64,000 nt of DNA from Pseudoxanthomonas helianthi (GTDB taxonomy: Bacteria; Pseudomonadota; Gammaproteobacteria; Xanthomonadales; Xanthomonadaceae), in contig NZ_JAGKTC010000001.1 of the NCBI RefSeq assembly GCF_017939625.1, positions 714,519 through 778,518 on the forward strand. Reading direction: 5' to 3'. Below are positions 27,090 through 36,029 of the stretch, piece by piece. The notes under the pieces were generated by a model. That model worked only from the letters and a program-made list of their open reading frames with translations, had not been told where the DNA came from and did not search any database. Position 1 is the stretch's first letter. Each line of letters begins with the position of its first letter. Position numbers and translations under genes: made by a program.

Positions 27090-29369
27090 ATGTCCATCAC
27101 GAAACGGCTGTGGCTCGGCTTGGGGGCCCTGCTGGCCGCCAGCTTCGCCGCCATGCTCTGGCTGGGTGCGGACCTGGTCCACACCGCGCCGCCCGTTCCC
27201 GACCGCGTGGTCGCCGCCAACGGGCAGGTGCTGTACACGCGCGCCGACATCGAGCGCGGCCGCCAGGTCTGGCAAAGCATCGGCGGGCAACAGCTGGGTT
27301 CGATCTGGGGCCACGGCGCCCTAGTCGCCCCCGACTGGTCGACCGACTGGTTGCATCGGGAAACCGAAGCGATGCTCGAACTGAACGCACGCACGGAAAC
27401 CGGGCAACCTTACGCTCTGCTGCCGGAGGGCGAACGGGCGAGGATCCAGGCCCAGGTCCAGCCGCAGATGCGCGGCAACACCTACGACGCGGCGAAGAAC
27501 CAGATCGTGGTCAGCGACCTGCGCGCGCAGGCGATCAGCCAGGTCGCCGCCCACTATGAAAGCCTGTTTTCCAACGATCCGGCCACGCATGCGCTGCGCG
27601 AAGCCTATGCGATGCGCGAGAACACGGTGCCCGATGCGGACAACCGCCGTGCGATGACCGGCTTCTTCTACTGGACCGCATGGGCGGCCGGCACCGACCG
27701 GCCCGGCGAGAGCAACCGCACCTATACCAACAACTGGCCTTACGAGCCGCTGATCGGCAATCGACCGACTTCCGGCACCTTCGTCTGGTCGATGTTCTCG
27801 CTGCTGTTCCTGATCGGCGGCATCGGCCTGCTGGCCTGGCACTACGCGGCTTACCACGGCAAGGAAGCGCTGCCGACCCCGCCTTCGCAGGACCCCCTGC
27901 TGGGCCTGACCATCACGCCGTCGATGCGGGCCACCGCCAAGTATTTCTGGGTCGTCGTCGCGCTGTTCCTGGTGCAGATCCTGCTGGGCGCGACCACCGC
28001 GCACTATCAGGTGGAAGGGCAGGAAGCCTATGGCCTGAAGATCGCCGAGTTCCTGCCCTATGCGTTGACGCGAAGCTGGCATACCCAGCTGGCGGTGCTG
28101 TGGATCGCCACCGCGTGGCTGGGTACCGGCCTGTACATCGCGCCGGCGATTTCCGGGCACGAACCGAAGTTCCAGCGCGTCGGCGTCAACTTCCTGTTCG
28201 TCTGCCTGTTGATCATCGTGGTCGGCTCGTTCGCCGGCCAGTGGTTCGCGGTGATGCAGAAGCTCGGTCTGAAGCACAACTTCTGGTTCGGCCACCAGGG
28301 CTGGGAATACGTGGACATCGGCCGCTTCTGGCAGGCCTTCCTGTTCGTCGGCCTGCTGCTGTGGCTGGGCCTGGTGGGCCGCGCGCTGTGGCCGGCGCTC
28401 AAGCGCAAGGACGAGATGTCCTCGATCGTCGGCCTGCTGTTCCTTTCGACGATCGCGATCGGCCTGTTCTACGGCGCGGGCCTGATGTGGGGCGAGCACA
28501 GCCACATCTCGGTGGTCGAATACTGGCGCTGGTGGGTGGTGCATCTGTGGGTGGAAGGCTTCTTCGAAGTGTTCGCGGTGGCGGTGATCAGCTTCCTGTT
28601 CGTGAAGCTGGGCCTGCTGCGCGGCAAGTCGGCCACCGCCAACGTGCTGTTCGCCACCATCGTCTACCTGGCCGGCGGCGTGCTGGGCATGTTCCACCAC
28701 CTGTATTTCGCCGGCACTACGACCGCGGCGGTGGCGTTGGGCGCGAGCTTCTCCGCGCTGGAAGTGGTGCCGCTGGCGCTGATCGGACTGGAGGCGCACG
28801 AAACCTGGAGCCACAGCCGGGCCACGCCGTGGATGGCGCGCTACAAGTGGCCGATCATGTTCTTCCTCGCGGTCAGCTTCTGGAACCTGGTCGGCGCCGG
28901 CCTGTTCGGCTTCCTGATCAACACGCCGCTGGCGCTGTACTACATGCAGGGCCTGAACCTGACCCCGTTGCACGGCCACACCGCGTTGTTCGGCGTGTAC
29001 GGCATGCTCGGCATCGGGCTGATGCTGTTCTGCCTGCGCGGCCTGCGCCCGCAGGCGCAATGGCCCGAGGGCGCGCTGCGCGCGGCATTCTGGACGCTCA
29101 ACATCGGCCTGGGCCTGATGGCGGTGCTGACCCTGTTGCCGATGGGCGTGCTGCAGCTCAACGCCGCGCTGGAGCACGGCTACTGGTTCGCGCGTTCGGC
29201 CGAGTTCATGAACCGCCCGATCATCGACATGCTGGTGTGGATGCGCATGCCGGGCGACACGATCTTCAGCGTCGGTGCGCTGGCGCTGGCCTGGTTCGTG
29301 CTGAGGCTGTGGCTCGCGCAGCGACGTGCTTCCGCGCCGATTGGCCAGCTCGAGGAAAACCGTCGCTGA
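27090..29369 (+). CDS. norB: Quinol-dependent nitric oxide reductase (qNor)
   Basis: A 759-residue membrane protein of the haem-copper oxidase superfamily, the single-subunit qNor form. An N-terminal helix and a large periplasmic domain without a CxxCH site (residues about 35-225) replace NorC. About 13 further helices carry the expected histidines: SWHTQLAVLW, VVHLWVEGFFEVF (with the Glu typical of NO reductase), GMFHHLY and LHGHTALFGVYG. It reduces NO to N2O with quinol. ATG at 27090 follows a GGAGAGG ribosome site. It is the first gene of the nor operon. Confidence 0.95.
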   Translation: MSITKRLWLGLGALLAASFAAMLWLGADLVHTAPPVPDRVVAANGQVLYTRADIERGRQVWQSIGGQQLGSIWGHGALVAPDWSTDWLHRETEAMLELNARTETGQPYALLPEGERARIQAQVQPQMRGNTYDAAKNQIVVSDLRAQAISQVAAHYESLFSNDPATHALREAYAMRENTVPDADNRRAMTGFFYWTAWAAGTDRPGESNRTYTNNWPYEPLIGNRPTSGTFVWSMFSLLFLIGGIGLLAWHYAAYHGKEALPTPPSQDPLLGLTITPSMRATAKYFWVVVALFLVQILLGATTAHYQVEGQEAYGLKIAEFLPYALTRSWHTQLAVLWIATAWLGTGLYIAPAISGHEPKFQRVGVNFLFVCLLIIVVGSFAGQWFAVMQKLGLKHNFWFGHQGWEYVDIGRFWQAFLFVGLLLWLGLVGRALWPALKRKDEMSSIVGLLFLSTIAIGLFYGAGLMWGEHSHISVVEYWRWWVVHLWVEGFFEVFAVAVISFLFVKLGLLRGKSATANVLFATIVYLAGGVLGMFHHLYFAGTTTAAVALGASFSALEVVPLALIGLEAHETWSHSRATPWMARYKWPIMFFLAVSFWNLVGAGLFGFLINTPLALYYMQGLNLTPLHGHTALFGVYGMLGIGLMLFCLRGLRPQAQWPEGALRAAFWTLNIGLGLMAVLTLLPMGVLQLNAALEHGYWFARSAEFMNRPIIDMLVWMRMPGDTIFSVGALALAWFVLRLWLAQRRASAPIGQLEENRR

Positions 29370-29431
29370 CGGCACTTCGCGGCCCGGCGCACGCCGGGCC
29401 GCTTCCGACGCCCATCACAGGAACGCCTTCC

Positions 29432-29671
29432 ATGGAATTCTCCCTGCGCATCGCCGGTCGGGTACCCGACCTCGTGGCGGTCGGTCGCGAACTGGCCGCC
29501 GTCGATCCCTCCGTCCTGTTCGACCTGGCCGCCAGCGGGCAGGCCGTGCGTATTTCCGCGATGGCGACAGAACAGGAACTGCTCGATTGCCTGCGCGCCG
29601 CGGGCGTGGATGCCACGATCGACGACATCACGCGATTGCCTTCGGTGTGTTGCGGAGGTTGCGGTGGCTGA
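29432..29671 (+). CDS. Small cysteine-tailed protein with HMA-like fold, nor operon
   Basis: A 79-residue protein with no export signal. Residues 1-65 read as a beta-alpha-beta-beta-alpha-beta pattern (FSLRIAGRV, VAVGRELAAVD, AVRISA, EQELLDCLRAAG), similar in layout to heavy-metal-associated domains but without their CxxC loop. The C terminus is SVCCGGCGG, with Cys73, Cys74 and Cys77 able to bind a metal. It starts 62 bases after norB and its end overlaps the nnrS start by 8 bases, so it is coupled to nnrS. A role in copper or iron supply, or in NO handling, is a guess from its place; no function is known to me. Confidence 0.72.
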   Translation: MEFSLRIAGRVPDLVAVGRELAAVDPSVLFDLAASGQAVRISAMATEQELLDCLRAAGVDATIDDITRLPSVCCGGCGG

Positions 29672-30896
29672 GCAAGCCGCCCTTTCGCCGCGGCTGCTGG
29701 CGCACGCGCCGCACCGGCTGCTGTTCTTCGTCGGCGCGCTCAACGTGCTGCTGGCGATGGGTTGGTGGTTGCTGTGGCTGGTGGACGCGCGGTGGCAACT
29801 GATCGGCCTGCCTTCCGCAACGCCGTTCGGCGGCTGGATCCATGCGTTCGTGATGCAGTACCAGCTGTTGCCGCCTTTCATGTTCGGCTTCCTGATGACC
29901 ACCTTCCCGCGCTGGACCGGCATGCCCGACCTGTCGCGCTGGCATTACGTACCAGTGGGCCTGGGGCTGCTGGGCGGGCAGTTGTCGGTGATCGGCGGCA
30001 TGCTGTGTGGACAAGCGGCGATGGTGCACGTCGGCGCGATCATGTCGCTGGCCGGATGGAGCTACGGGTTGGCGCAACTGTTGCGCGTGCTGTTGGCCGA
30101 ACGCCGCGCCGGCCGCGGGCCGACCTGGCATGCCTGGTCGTGCTTCGCGGCGCTGGGCTTCGGCCTGGCGGGTTTGCTGTCGATGGCCGTGTTCCTGCAC
30201 GGCGACAATCCATGGGCCGTCTTCATCTCGATCAAGCTGGGCACTTTCGGATTGCTTCTGCCGGCTTACCTGACGGTGGCGCACCGCATGTTCCCGTTCT
30301 TCGCCGGCAACGTGGTGCCCGGCTATCGCGCCTGGCGGCCCATGTGGCTGCTGGCCGCGATGTGGGCTTTGCTGCTGGCCCATCTCGGGCTCGAACTGGT
30401 CCACGGCTACGCGTGGTTGTGGCCGGTGGATGCGGCGTTCGCCGCGGGCACGGCCAGCGTGTTGTGGCGCTGGTGGCCGCGCGCGCCGGCGCCGGGCATC
30501 CTGCGAGTGTTGTTCGCCGGTTTCGCCTGGCTGCCCGTCCCTTTCGCGCTGTATGCCGTGCAGAGCGCGGTCTACGCGGTCTCCGGTGCCTTCGTGCTCG
30601 GTCGCGGCCCGGCGCATGCGTTGTTCATCGGTTTCTTCGGCAGTCTGCTGGTGGCGATGGTGACCCGCGTCACCCAGGGGCATTCGGGACGCCCGATGCA
30701 CATGCCGGTTGCAGGTTGGTTCGCATTCATCGCACTGCAGGCGGTCGCGGTCGTGCGCATCGCCGCCGAAGTCGCACCCGACGGCTACGCCTGGCAGGCG
30801 CTTGCCGCGGCCGGCTGGCTGCTGGCGTTCCTGCCGTGGGTGTTGCGCTCGCTGTCGATCTACCTGCGTCCGCGCGCGGACGGCCGCCCCGGCTGA
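29664..30896 (+). CDS. nnrS: NnrS-family haem-copper membrane protein
   Basis: A 410-residue protein with about 12 hydrophobic segments and the NnrS features HAFVMQYQLLPPFMFGFLMTT (split across helix 2), YLTVAHRMFPFF and VTQGHSGRPM. NnrS proteins bind haem and copper and protect cells against nitrosative stress; they are regularly encoded with nitrite and NO reductases. The start is GTG at 29664 because a GGAGG site lies 7 bases upstream; the longer ATG frame starting at 29610 overlaps the small protein entirely. It is part of the nor operon. Confidence 0.9.
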   Translation: MAEQAALSPRLLAHAPHRLLFFVGALNVLLAMGWWLLWLVDARWQLIGLPSATPFGGWIHAFVMQYQLLPPFMFGFLMTTFPRWTGMPDLSRWHYVPVGLGLLGGQLSVIGGMLCGQAAMVHVGAIMSLAGWSYGLAQLLRVLLAERRAGRGPTWHAWSCFAALGFGLAGLLSMAVFLHGDNPWAVFISIKLGTFGLLLPAYLTVAHRMFPFFAGNVVPGYRAWRPMWLLAAMWALLLAHLGLELVHGYAWLWPVDAAFAAGTASVLWRWWPRAPAPGILRVLFAGFAWLPVPFALYAVQSAVYAVSGAFVLGRGPAHALFIGFFGSLLVAMVTRVTQGHSGRPMHMPVAGWFAFIALQAVAVVRIAAEVAPDGYAWQALAAAGWLLAFLPWVLRSLSIYLRPRADGRPG

Positions 30897-30907
30897 GACG
30901 CGCGCCC

Positions 30908-31318
30908 ATGTCGCCGATGATGGAGTTCTACCCGCAGATCAAATGGACGCACGTGCACGCGGTGATGTGCAGCGGGGCGCTGTTCGCGCTGCGCGGCGGC
31001 GCGAAGCTGCTGGGTGCGCGTTGGCCGCGGCACTGGTTGCCGCGTTACGGCAGCTACGCCCTCGACACGATCCTGCTCACTTCCGCCACTATGCTGTTCA
31101 CGATGTTGCCGAAGGCGATCTTCGCCAACGGCTGGCTGGTCGCCAAACTGAGCCTGCTGGTGTTGTACGTGTTGCTGGGCGTGATGGCGATGCGTCCCAG
31201 GCGCACGCAGGTCGGGCGCGCAGGTTGCTACGTGGCGGCGCTGGCCGTGTTCCTCTACATGTTCGGCATCGCACGCTTCCATCATCCGCTGGGCTGGCTG
31301 TTGCCGCTGTTGGGCTGA
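30908..31318 (+). CDS. SirB2-family small membrane protein
   Basis: A 136-residue protein with four predicted membrane segments, of the SirB2/invasion-regulator family (IKWTHVHAVMCSGALFALRGG, LDTILLTSATML). It starts 12 bases after nnrS and ends 6 bases before the cysteine-synthase-like gene, so it belongs to the same transcript. The biochemical role of SirB2 proteins is not established; His residues in helix 1 (THVHAVM) and the tail (RFHHPLGW) could bind haem or metal. Confidence 0.82.
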   Translation: MSPMMEFYPQIKWTHVHAVMCSGALFALRGGAKLLGARWPRHWLPRYGSYALDTILLTSATMLFTMLPKAIFANGWLVAKLSLLVLYVLLGVMAMRPRRTQVGRAGCYVAALAVFLYMFGIARFHHPLGWLLPLLG

Positions 31319-31323
31319 TTCGC

Positions 31324-32466
31324 ATGCGCAATGTCCCTGTCGTCCACGATCCGAACGCCAGCCGTGCATGGGCGCACGACGCATTGGCCCTGCTGGAACA
31401 GGAGGCCACGCGTTCGGCCGACACCCCTCTGCTGCGCCTGGACTTTCCCGGCTTCCCGCACATCGCGTTCTATTTCAAGGACGAGGCCAGCCATCCCACC
31501 GGCAGCCTGAAGCACCGGCTGGCGCGTTCGCTGTACCTGTATGCGTTGTGCAACGGTCGCCTGCATCCGGGGCAGACGGTGGTGGATGCGTCCTCGGGCA
31601 GCACTGCCATTTCCGAAGCCTGGTTCGCGCGCCTACTCGGCCTGCCCTTCATCGCGGTGATGCCGTCTTGCACCGCGCCGCAGAAGATCCGCGACGTGCA
31701 GGCGCTGGGCGGCCAGTGCGACCTGGTCGAAGACCCGGCGCAGGTGCACGCACGCGCCGCTGCGCATGCCGCCAACGGCGCCTGCCACCTCGACCAGTTC
31801 GGACTGGCCGAGCGCGCCACCGACTGGCGCGGCAACAACAACATCGCCGAATCGATCCTCGGCCAGCTGCGTCGCGAACCCCGGCCGGAACCGAGCTGGA
31901 TCGTCTGCGGCGTGGGCACCGGCGGCACCTCGGCCACCATCGGCCGCTACCTGCGCTATCGGCGACTGCCCACGCGGCTGTGCGTGGCCGAACCCGTCGG
32001 CAGCAGCTACGCGTACGGCTGGCAGTACCGCGACCGCGATGCGGTGGCCAGCCGACCCACGTTGATCGAGGGCATCGGTCGGCCGAAGGTGGAGCCGGGC
32101 TTCATCTTCGACGTGGTCGACGAGGTGATCGAAGTCGAGGATGCCGCATCCATCGCCGCCGCGCTGCAACTGGAAGCGCTGCTGGGAAGCGGCTACGGCG
32201 GTTCGTCGGGGACCAATTTCGTCGCCTGCCTGCGGCTGGCCGCCGACATGCGCAGGCGCGGCGAGCGCGGCAGCATCGTCAGCCTGCTGTGCGATCGCGG
32301 GCAGCGCTACCGGCAGACCCTGTTCGATCCCGACTGGCGCGCGACGCATGGCGTAGACATCGCGCCATGGCAGCAGGCTCTGTCCGATGCGCTGACGACA
32401 GGCATCCTGGTGCAGCCTCAGTCCGCGGACGCATCCCACTGCGGGTCGTCGAACAACTGCGGATAG
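31324..32466 (+). CDS. PLP-dependent cysteine-synthase-like enzyme with Cys-rich tail
   Basis: A 380-residue fold-type II PLP enzyme. The cofactor Lys is in PTGSLKHRLA, the substrate loop is SSGSTAISEAW and the phosphate-binding glycine loop GVGTGGTSATIGRY. It resembles CysK/CBS-type synthases but the tail is longer and ends SHCGSSNNCG. ATG at 31324 is 6 bases after the SirB2 stop. Being last in the nor operon, it is likely expressed under NO or low oxygen; thiol synthesis or cysteine-sulfur handling during nitrosative stress is a reasonable guess. Its 3' end overlaps the convergent DnrO-like gene by 49 bases. Confidence 0.82.
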   Translation: MRNVPVVHDPNASRAWAHDALALLEQEATRSADTPLLRLDFPGFPHIAFYFKDEASHPTGSLKHRLARSLYLYALCNGRLHPGQTVVDASSGSTAISEAWFARLLGLPFIAVMPSCTAPQKIRDVQALGGQCDLVEDPAQVHARAAAHAANGACHLDQFGLAERATDWRGNNNIAESILGQLRREPRPEPSWIVCGVGTGGTSATIGRYLRYRRLPTRLCVAEPVGSSYAYGWQYRDRDAVASRPTLIEGIGRPKVEPGFIFDVVDEVIEVEDAASIAAALQLEALLGSGYGGSSGTNFVACLRLAADMRRRGERGSIVSLLCDRGQRYRQTLFDPDWRATHGVDIAPWQQALSDALTTGILVQPQSADASHCGSSNNCG

Positions 32467-32900
32467 CGCGCCAGCGCCTCGCGCATTCCAGCGATCGCTG
32501 CCGTCGGCGGCTCCCGCGCTTCGCGCAGCGCGCTGGCTCCCGCAAGGAACTTCGCCAACAGGCCGTGCAGCGCGATGTCGGCGTCCGGCGCCAGGCGGCA
32601 GTTCGCCACGATGTCCCCGACGGCGGCGTCGATCAGATCGACGGCACTCGCGGCCTGCGCGGCGTCCATATGACCATGCCGGTAATGGCCGAGCACGACG
32701 ACCGCGGTACGGACGCGCCGCATGCCATCGCGCAATGAAGCATCCGTCGGCCAGCGATGCGCGGGAACCCCTGCTGGCGCGGGACGCGCGTGCGAGGCAT
32801 GGGCTTGCGCGCCATGGGCTTCGCGGACGATCGGCGGCGTCACGGACAGCAGCAGGATGGCGATCAGCGCGGAAACGGGAACGACGACTCTCGACGACAT
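32418..32900 (-). CDS. DnrO-like exported protein
   Basis: A 160-residue protein with an N-terminal signal (PVSALIAILLLSVTPPIVREAHG). The mature part is helical with conserved-looking stretches WPTDASLRDGMRRVRTAV, GHYRHGHMD, IVANCRLAPDADIALH and MREALARYPQLFDDPQW. This pattern is that of proteins annotated DnrO near DNR/denitrification genes; no enzymatic role is known to me. An FNR box (32959-32972) is centred 65 bases before its ATG. The gene is antiparallel to the PLP enzyme and their ends overlap. Confidence 0.75.
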   Translation of the reverse strand: MSSRVVVPVSALIAILLLSVTPPIVREAHGAQAHASHARPAPAGVPAHRWPTDASLRDGMRRVRTAVVVLGHYRHGHMDAAQAASAVDLIDAAVGDIVANCRLAPDADIALHGLLAKFLAGASALREAREPPTAAIAGMREALARYPQLFDDPQWDASAD

Positions 32901-32958
32901 GGAATCTTCCTGGCAAACAAGGCAACTGCAAGACTCTGCTCACCGCGGGCTCGATGTC

Positions 32959-32972
32959 TTGATGCAGGTCAA
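32959..32972. promoter_or_regulatory. FNR/ANR box upstream of the DnrO-like gene
   Basis: TTGATGCAGGTCAA is the FNR/ANR consensus with one change in the right half. It is 59 bases from the leftward DnrO-like start and 37 bases left of the nirK box, so the divergent pair has two separate sites. Confidence 0.75.
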
Positions 32973-33008
32973 GCGAATCGCGCCGTGCGGGCCTGCCGCC
33001 CTCTCCAT

Positions 33009-33022
33009 TTGATCTGGATCAA
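33009..33022. promoter_or_regulatory. FNR/ANR box upstream of nirK
   Basis: TTGATCTGGATCAA is a perfect match to TTGAT-N4-ATCAA. It is centred about 76 bases before the nirK start, so activation of nitrite reductase by an FNR-type regulator is expected. Confidence 0.85.
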
Positions 33023-33091
33023 CGCGGTTGCCCCGGCTGCCCACGATGCTTGCGGCCAAGCCAGACCCTCAACTCAACAGGGAACTTCACG

Positions 33092-34612
33092 ATGAAACCC
33101 GCCGTCCGGTTCGCCACCCTGATCCTGGCCCTCGCGGTCTCGCTGGGCCTGTCCGCCTGCCGGAACGATTCCGCGCAGCGGGCCTCCGATGCCGCCGAGG
33201 ATTCCGGCGGTTCCGCCAAGGGCGATTTCGGCCCGCCGCAGGGCGAGCCGGTCAAGGCCGTGCTGACCAGCCCGCCGCTGGTGCCGCCCGCGACCGGGCG
33301 CACCGCACCGGCCAAGGTCATCGTCGAACTGGACGTGGTCGAGAAGGAGATGGAGATCTCCGAAGGCGTGACCTACACCTTCTGGACCTTCGGCGGCACC
33401 GTGCCGGGCAGTTTCATCCGCGTGCGCCAGGGCGACACGGTCGAGTTCCACCTGCGCAACATGCCGGACAGCAAGATGCCGCACAACATCGACCTGCACG
33501 GCGTGACCGGCCCCGGCGGCGGCGCGGCGTCCAGCTTCACCGCGCCCGGCCACCAGTCGCAATTCACCTTCAAGGCGCTCAACGCCGGCCTGTACGTCTA
33601 CCACTGCGCCACCGCACCGGTGGGCATGCACATCGCCAACGGCATGTACGGCCTGATCCTGGTCGAGCCGCCGGAAGGCCTGCCCAAGGTCGACCGCGAG
33701 TACTACGTAATGCAGGGCGACTTCTATACGAGCGGCAAGTACCACGACAAGGGCCACCAGGCCTTCGCCATGGACAAGGCCATCGACGAGCATCCGACCT
33801 ACGTGCTGTTCAACGGCCGCGAAGGCGCGCTGACCAACGAGAAGGCGCTGCAGGCCAAGGTCGGCGAGAAGGTGCGCCTGTACGTCGGCAACGGCGGCCC
33901 CAACCTGGTGTCCAGCTTCCACGTCATCGGCGAGATCTTCGACAAGGTCTGGTACGAAGGCGGCCGCCACTACCAGGAGAACGTGCAGACCACGCTGATC
34001 CCCGCCGGCGGCGCGGCGATGATGGAATTCCACACGGAAGTGCCGGGCAGCTACGTGCTGGTCGACCATTCGATCTTCCGCGCCTTCAACAAGGGGGCGC
34101 TGGCGATCCTCAAGACCGACGGCGCCGAGGACAAGACGGTCTATTCCGGCAAGGAAGTGGACGAGGTCTACCTGGGCGACAAGGCGGTGGGTACGCCGTC
34201 GATCGCCGCGATCGGCGCGGCCGCGGCCGCCACGGCCAGCGGCAAGGTCACCCGCGAAGAACGCATCGCCGCCGGCAAGTTGCTGTTCGCGGGCACCTGC
34301 TCCACCTGCCACCAGCCCAATGGCGAAGGCCTGCCGGGCGTGTTCCCGCCGCTGGCCAAGTCCGACTTCATCGCCGCGGAACCGAAGCGCGTAGCCAACA
34401 TCATGCTGCACGGCCTGCACGGCAAGGTCACGGTCAACGGCAAGGACTACGATTCGGTGATGCCGCCGATGTCGCAGCTGACCGATGATGAGGTCGCCAA
34501 CATCGGCACCTACGTGCTCAACAGCTGGGGCAACCCGGGCGGCGAGATCACCCGCGACGATGCGAAGAAGGCGCGCGCCGCGGCCCCGGTCGAAACCGGC
34601 CCGGGGCACTGA
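33092..34612 (+). CDS. nirK: Copper nitrite reductase with fused C-terminal cytochrome c
   Basis: A 506-residue lipoprotein (lipobox LSAC, Cys23). Two cupredoxin domains contain the type 1 ligands His131, Cys172, His180 and Met185 and type 2 ligands His136 and His171, with Asp134 as the catalytic acid. The loop [17 protein letters not shown] is the form found in AniA-type (class II) enzymes. A linker rich in Ala leads to a cytochrome c domain with CSTCH at 403-407 and a later Met-containing stretch ([22 protein letters not shown]) for the sixth ligand. It reduces nitrite to NO in the periplasm; the tethered haem probably feeds electrons to the type 1 copper. ATG at 33092 opens the signal peptide. 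Confidence 0.95.
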   Translation: MKPAVRFATLILALAVSLGLSACRNDSAQRASDAAEDSGGSAKGDFGPPQGEPVKAVLTSPPLVPPATGRTAPAKVIVELDVVEKEMEISEGVTYTFWTFGGTVPGSFIRVRQGDTVEFHLRNMPDSKMPHNIDLHGVTGPGGGAASSFTAPGHQSQFTFKALNAGLYVYHCATAPVGMHIANGMYGLILVEPPEGLPKVDREYYVMQGDFYTSGKYHDKGHQAFAMDKAIDEHPTYVLFNGREGALTNEKALQAKVGEKVRLYVGNGGPNLVSSFHVIGEIFDKVWYEGGRHYQENVQTTLIPAGGAAMMEFHTEVPGSYVLVDHSIFRAFNKGALAILKTDGAEDKTVYSGKEVDEVYLGDKAVGTPSIAAIGAAAAATASGKVTREERIAAGKLLFAGTCSTCHQPNGEGLPGVFPPLAKSDFIAAEPKRVANIMLHGLHGKVTVNGKDYDSVMPPMSQLTDDEVANIGTYVLNSWGNPGGEITRDDAKKARAAAPVETGPGH

Positions 34613-34613
34613 C

Positions 34614-35387
34614 ATGCGCCGTGCCGTCCTGTTCGCACTGCTGCTGCCGGTCGCCGCCGCATTCGCGGCGACCGCGCAGGATTACGCGCCGCTGCCCGGC
34701 GGCACGTTCCGCAGCGCGCTGCGCTACGAGGACGCCAAGAACGGCGTGCGCATCGCGCCGTTCGCGTTGATGCGCAAGCCGGTGACCAACGCCCAGTTCC
34801 TCGCCTTCGTGAAAACGAATCCGCAATGGCGGCGCGACCGTGTCGCCGGCGTGCTGGCCGAATCCCGCTACCTCTCGCACTGGCGGGGTCCGACCGAACT
34901 GGGACCGCAGGCCTTGCCCGAGCAACCGGTGACCTGGGTCAGCTGGTTCGCCGCGTCCGCGTACTGCGAGGCGCAGGGCGCGCGCCTGCCGGACTGGAAC
35001 GAATGGGAATACGCGGCGGCGGCCGACGAAACCCGTCGCGACGCGCGCCAGGATCCGGCCTGGCGCGAGCGCATCCTCGCCTGGTATTCGCGCCCCTCCC
35101 GCGCCGCGCTGCCGCGCGTGGGGTTGCAGGCGCCCAACGCCTGGGGCGTGCAGGACCTGCACGGGCTGGCATGGGAATGGACCGCCGACTATTCGTCGCT
35201 GCTGGTATCCGGCGACAACCGCAACCAGGGCGACGCCGACAAGGCCAAGTTCTGCGGCGCCGGCGCGCTGTCGATGGACGACCGCGACAATTACGCCGTG
35301 CTGATGCGGGTGGCGATGCTGTCTTCTCTGCAAGGCGCCGACGCCACCGCCAACCTCGGCTTCCGCTGCGCGAGGAGCGCACGATGA
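34614..35387 (+). CDS. nirV: NirV-like formylglycine-generating-enzyme-fold protein, exported
   Basis: A 257-residue protein of the FGE-sulfatase (SUMF1) fold with an N-terminal signal (VLFALLLPVAAAFAATA). Family features are PVTWVSWFAASAYCEAQGARLPD (split), EWEYAAAADE, LHGLAWEWTADY and the ending NLGFRCA. NirV genes sit after nirK in many denitrifiers; the role is unclear but probably in maturation or function of the nitrite reductase. It starts 1 base after nirK and overlaps the SCO gene as ATGA. Confidence 0.87.
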   Translation: MRRAVLFALLLPVAAAFAATAQDYAPLPGGTFRSALRYEDAKNGVRIAPFALMRKPVTNAQFLAFVKTNPQWRRDRVAGVLAESRYLSHWRGPTELGPQALPEQPVTWVSWFAASAYCEAQGARLPDWNEWEYAAAADETRRDARQDPAWRERILAWYSRPSRAALPRVGLQAPNAWGVQDLHGLAWEWTADYSSLLVSGDNRNQGDADKAKFCGAGALSMDDRDNYAVLMRVAMLSSLQGADATANLGFRCARSAR

Positions 35388-35971
35388 AACGACTGTTCGC
35401 CTTGCTGGCTTCGATGACCGTTGCGTTGGCGCTGGCCGGCGGCAATGCGTCGGCTGCGCAAACCGCGCCCTTGCCGCGCGACTCGGTCTACCAGCTGCCG
35501 CTGCGGCTGACCGACCAGGCCGGCCGCAGCGCGGACTGGCGCACGCGGCGCGGCAAGCCGCAGCTGGTATCGATGTTCTACACCTCGTGCCATTACATCT
35601 GCCCGCTGATCGTGGATTCGGGCAAGGCGGTCGAAAAGAGCCTCACGCCTGCGCAACAGCAACGGCTGGGCATCCTGCTGGTCAGCCTGGATCCGGCCCG
35701 CGATACGCCCGCCGCCCTGCAATCCATCGTCGACAAGCGTAGGCTGGACACCGCGCGCTGGACCCTGGCTTCGCCGCCCTTGGGCGAGGTGCGCGCGGTC
35801 GCCGGCGTGCTCGGCATCCGTTACCGGCCGCTGGCCGACGGCGAGTTCAACCATACCAGCGCGCTGGTGCTGCTCGATGCAGACGGACGCATCCTCGCCC
35901 GCAGCGAGCAGGTCGGCAGCCGCCCCGACCCCGAATTCGTCGCCGCGGTCCGCCGCGCGCTGGGGCCATGA
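35384..35971 (+). CDS. SCO1/SenC/PrrC-family copper chaperone
   Basis: A 195-residue thioredoxin-fold protein with an N-terminal signal sequence. The copper-binding Cys69 and Cys73 are in SCHYIC, and the third ligand His is in FNHTSALVLLD near residue 156. SCO proteins deliver copper to the CuA site of oxidases and, in some denitrifiers, support copper nitrite reductase. There is no CuA oxidase nearby, so copper supply to NirK or to the azurin is the likely function. It is translationally coupled to nirV. Confidence 0.9.
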   Translation: MKRLFALLASMTVALALAGGNASAAQTAPLPRDSVYQLPLRLTDQAGRSADWRTRRGKPQLVSMFYTSCHYICPLIVDSGKAVEKSLTPAQQQRLGILLVSLDPARDTPAALQSIVDKRRLDTARWTLASPPLGEVRAVAGVLGIRYRPLADGEFNHTSALVLLDADGRILARSEQVGSRPDPEFVAAVRRALGP

Positions 35972-36029
35972 CCACCGCGCCATCGCCACCGCGAGGCCAC
36001 CCGCTTCCTTTCCTCACCGGAGTAATGCC

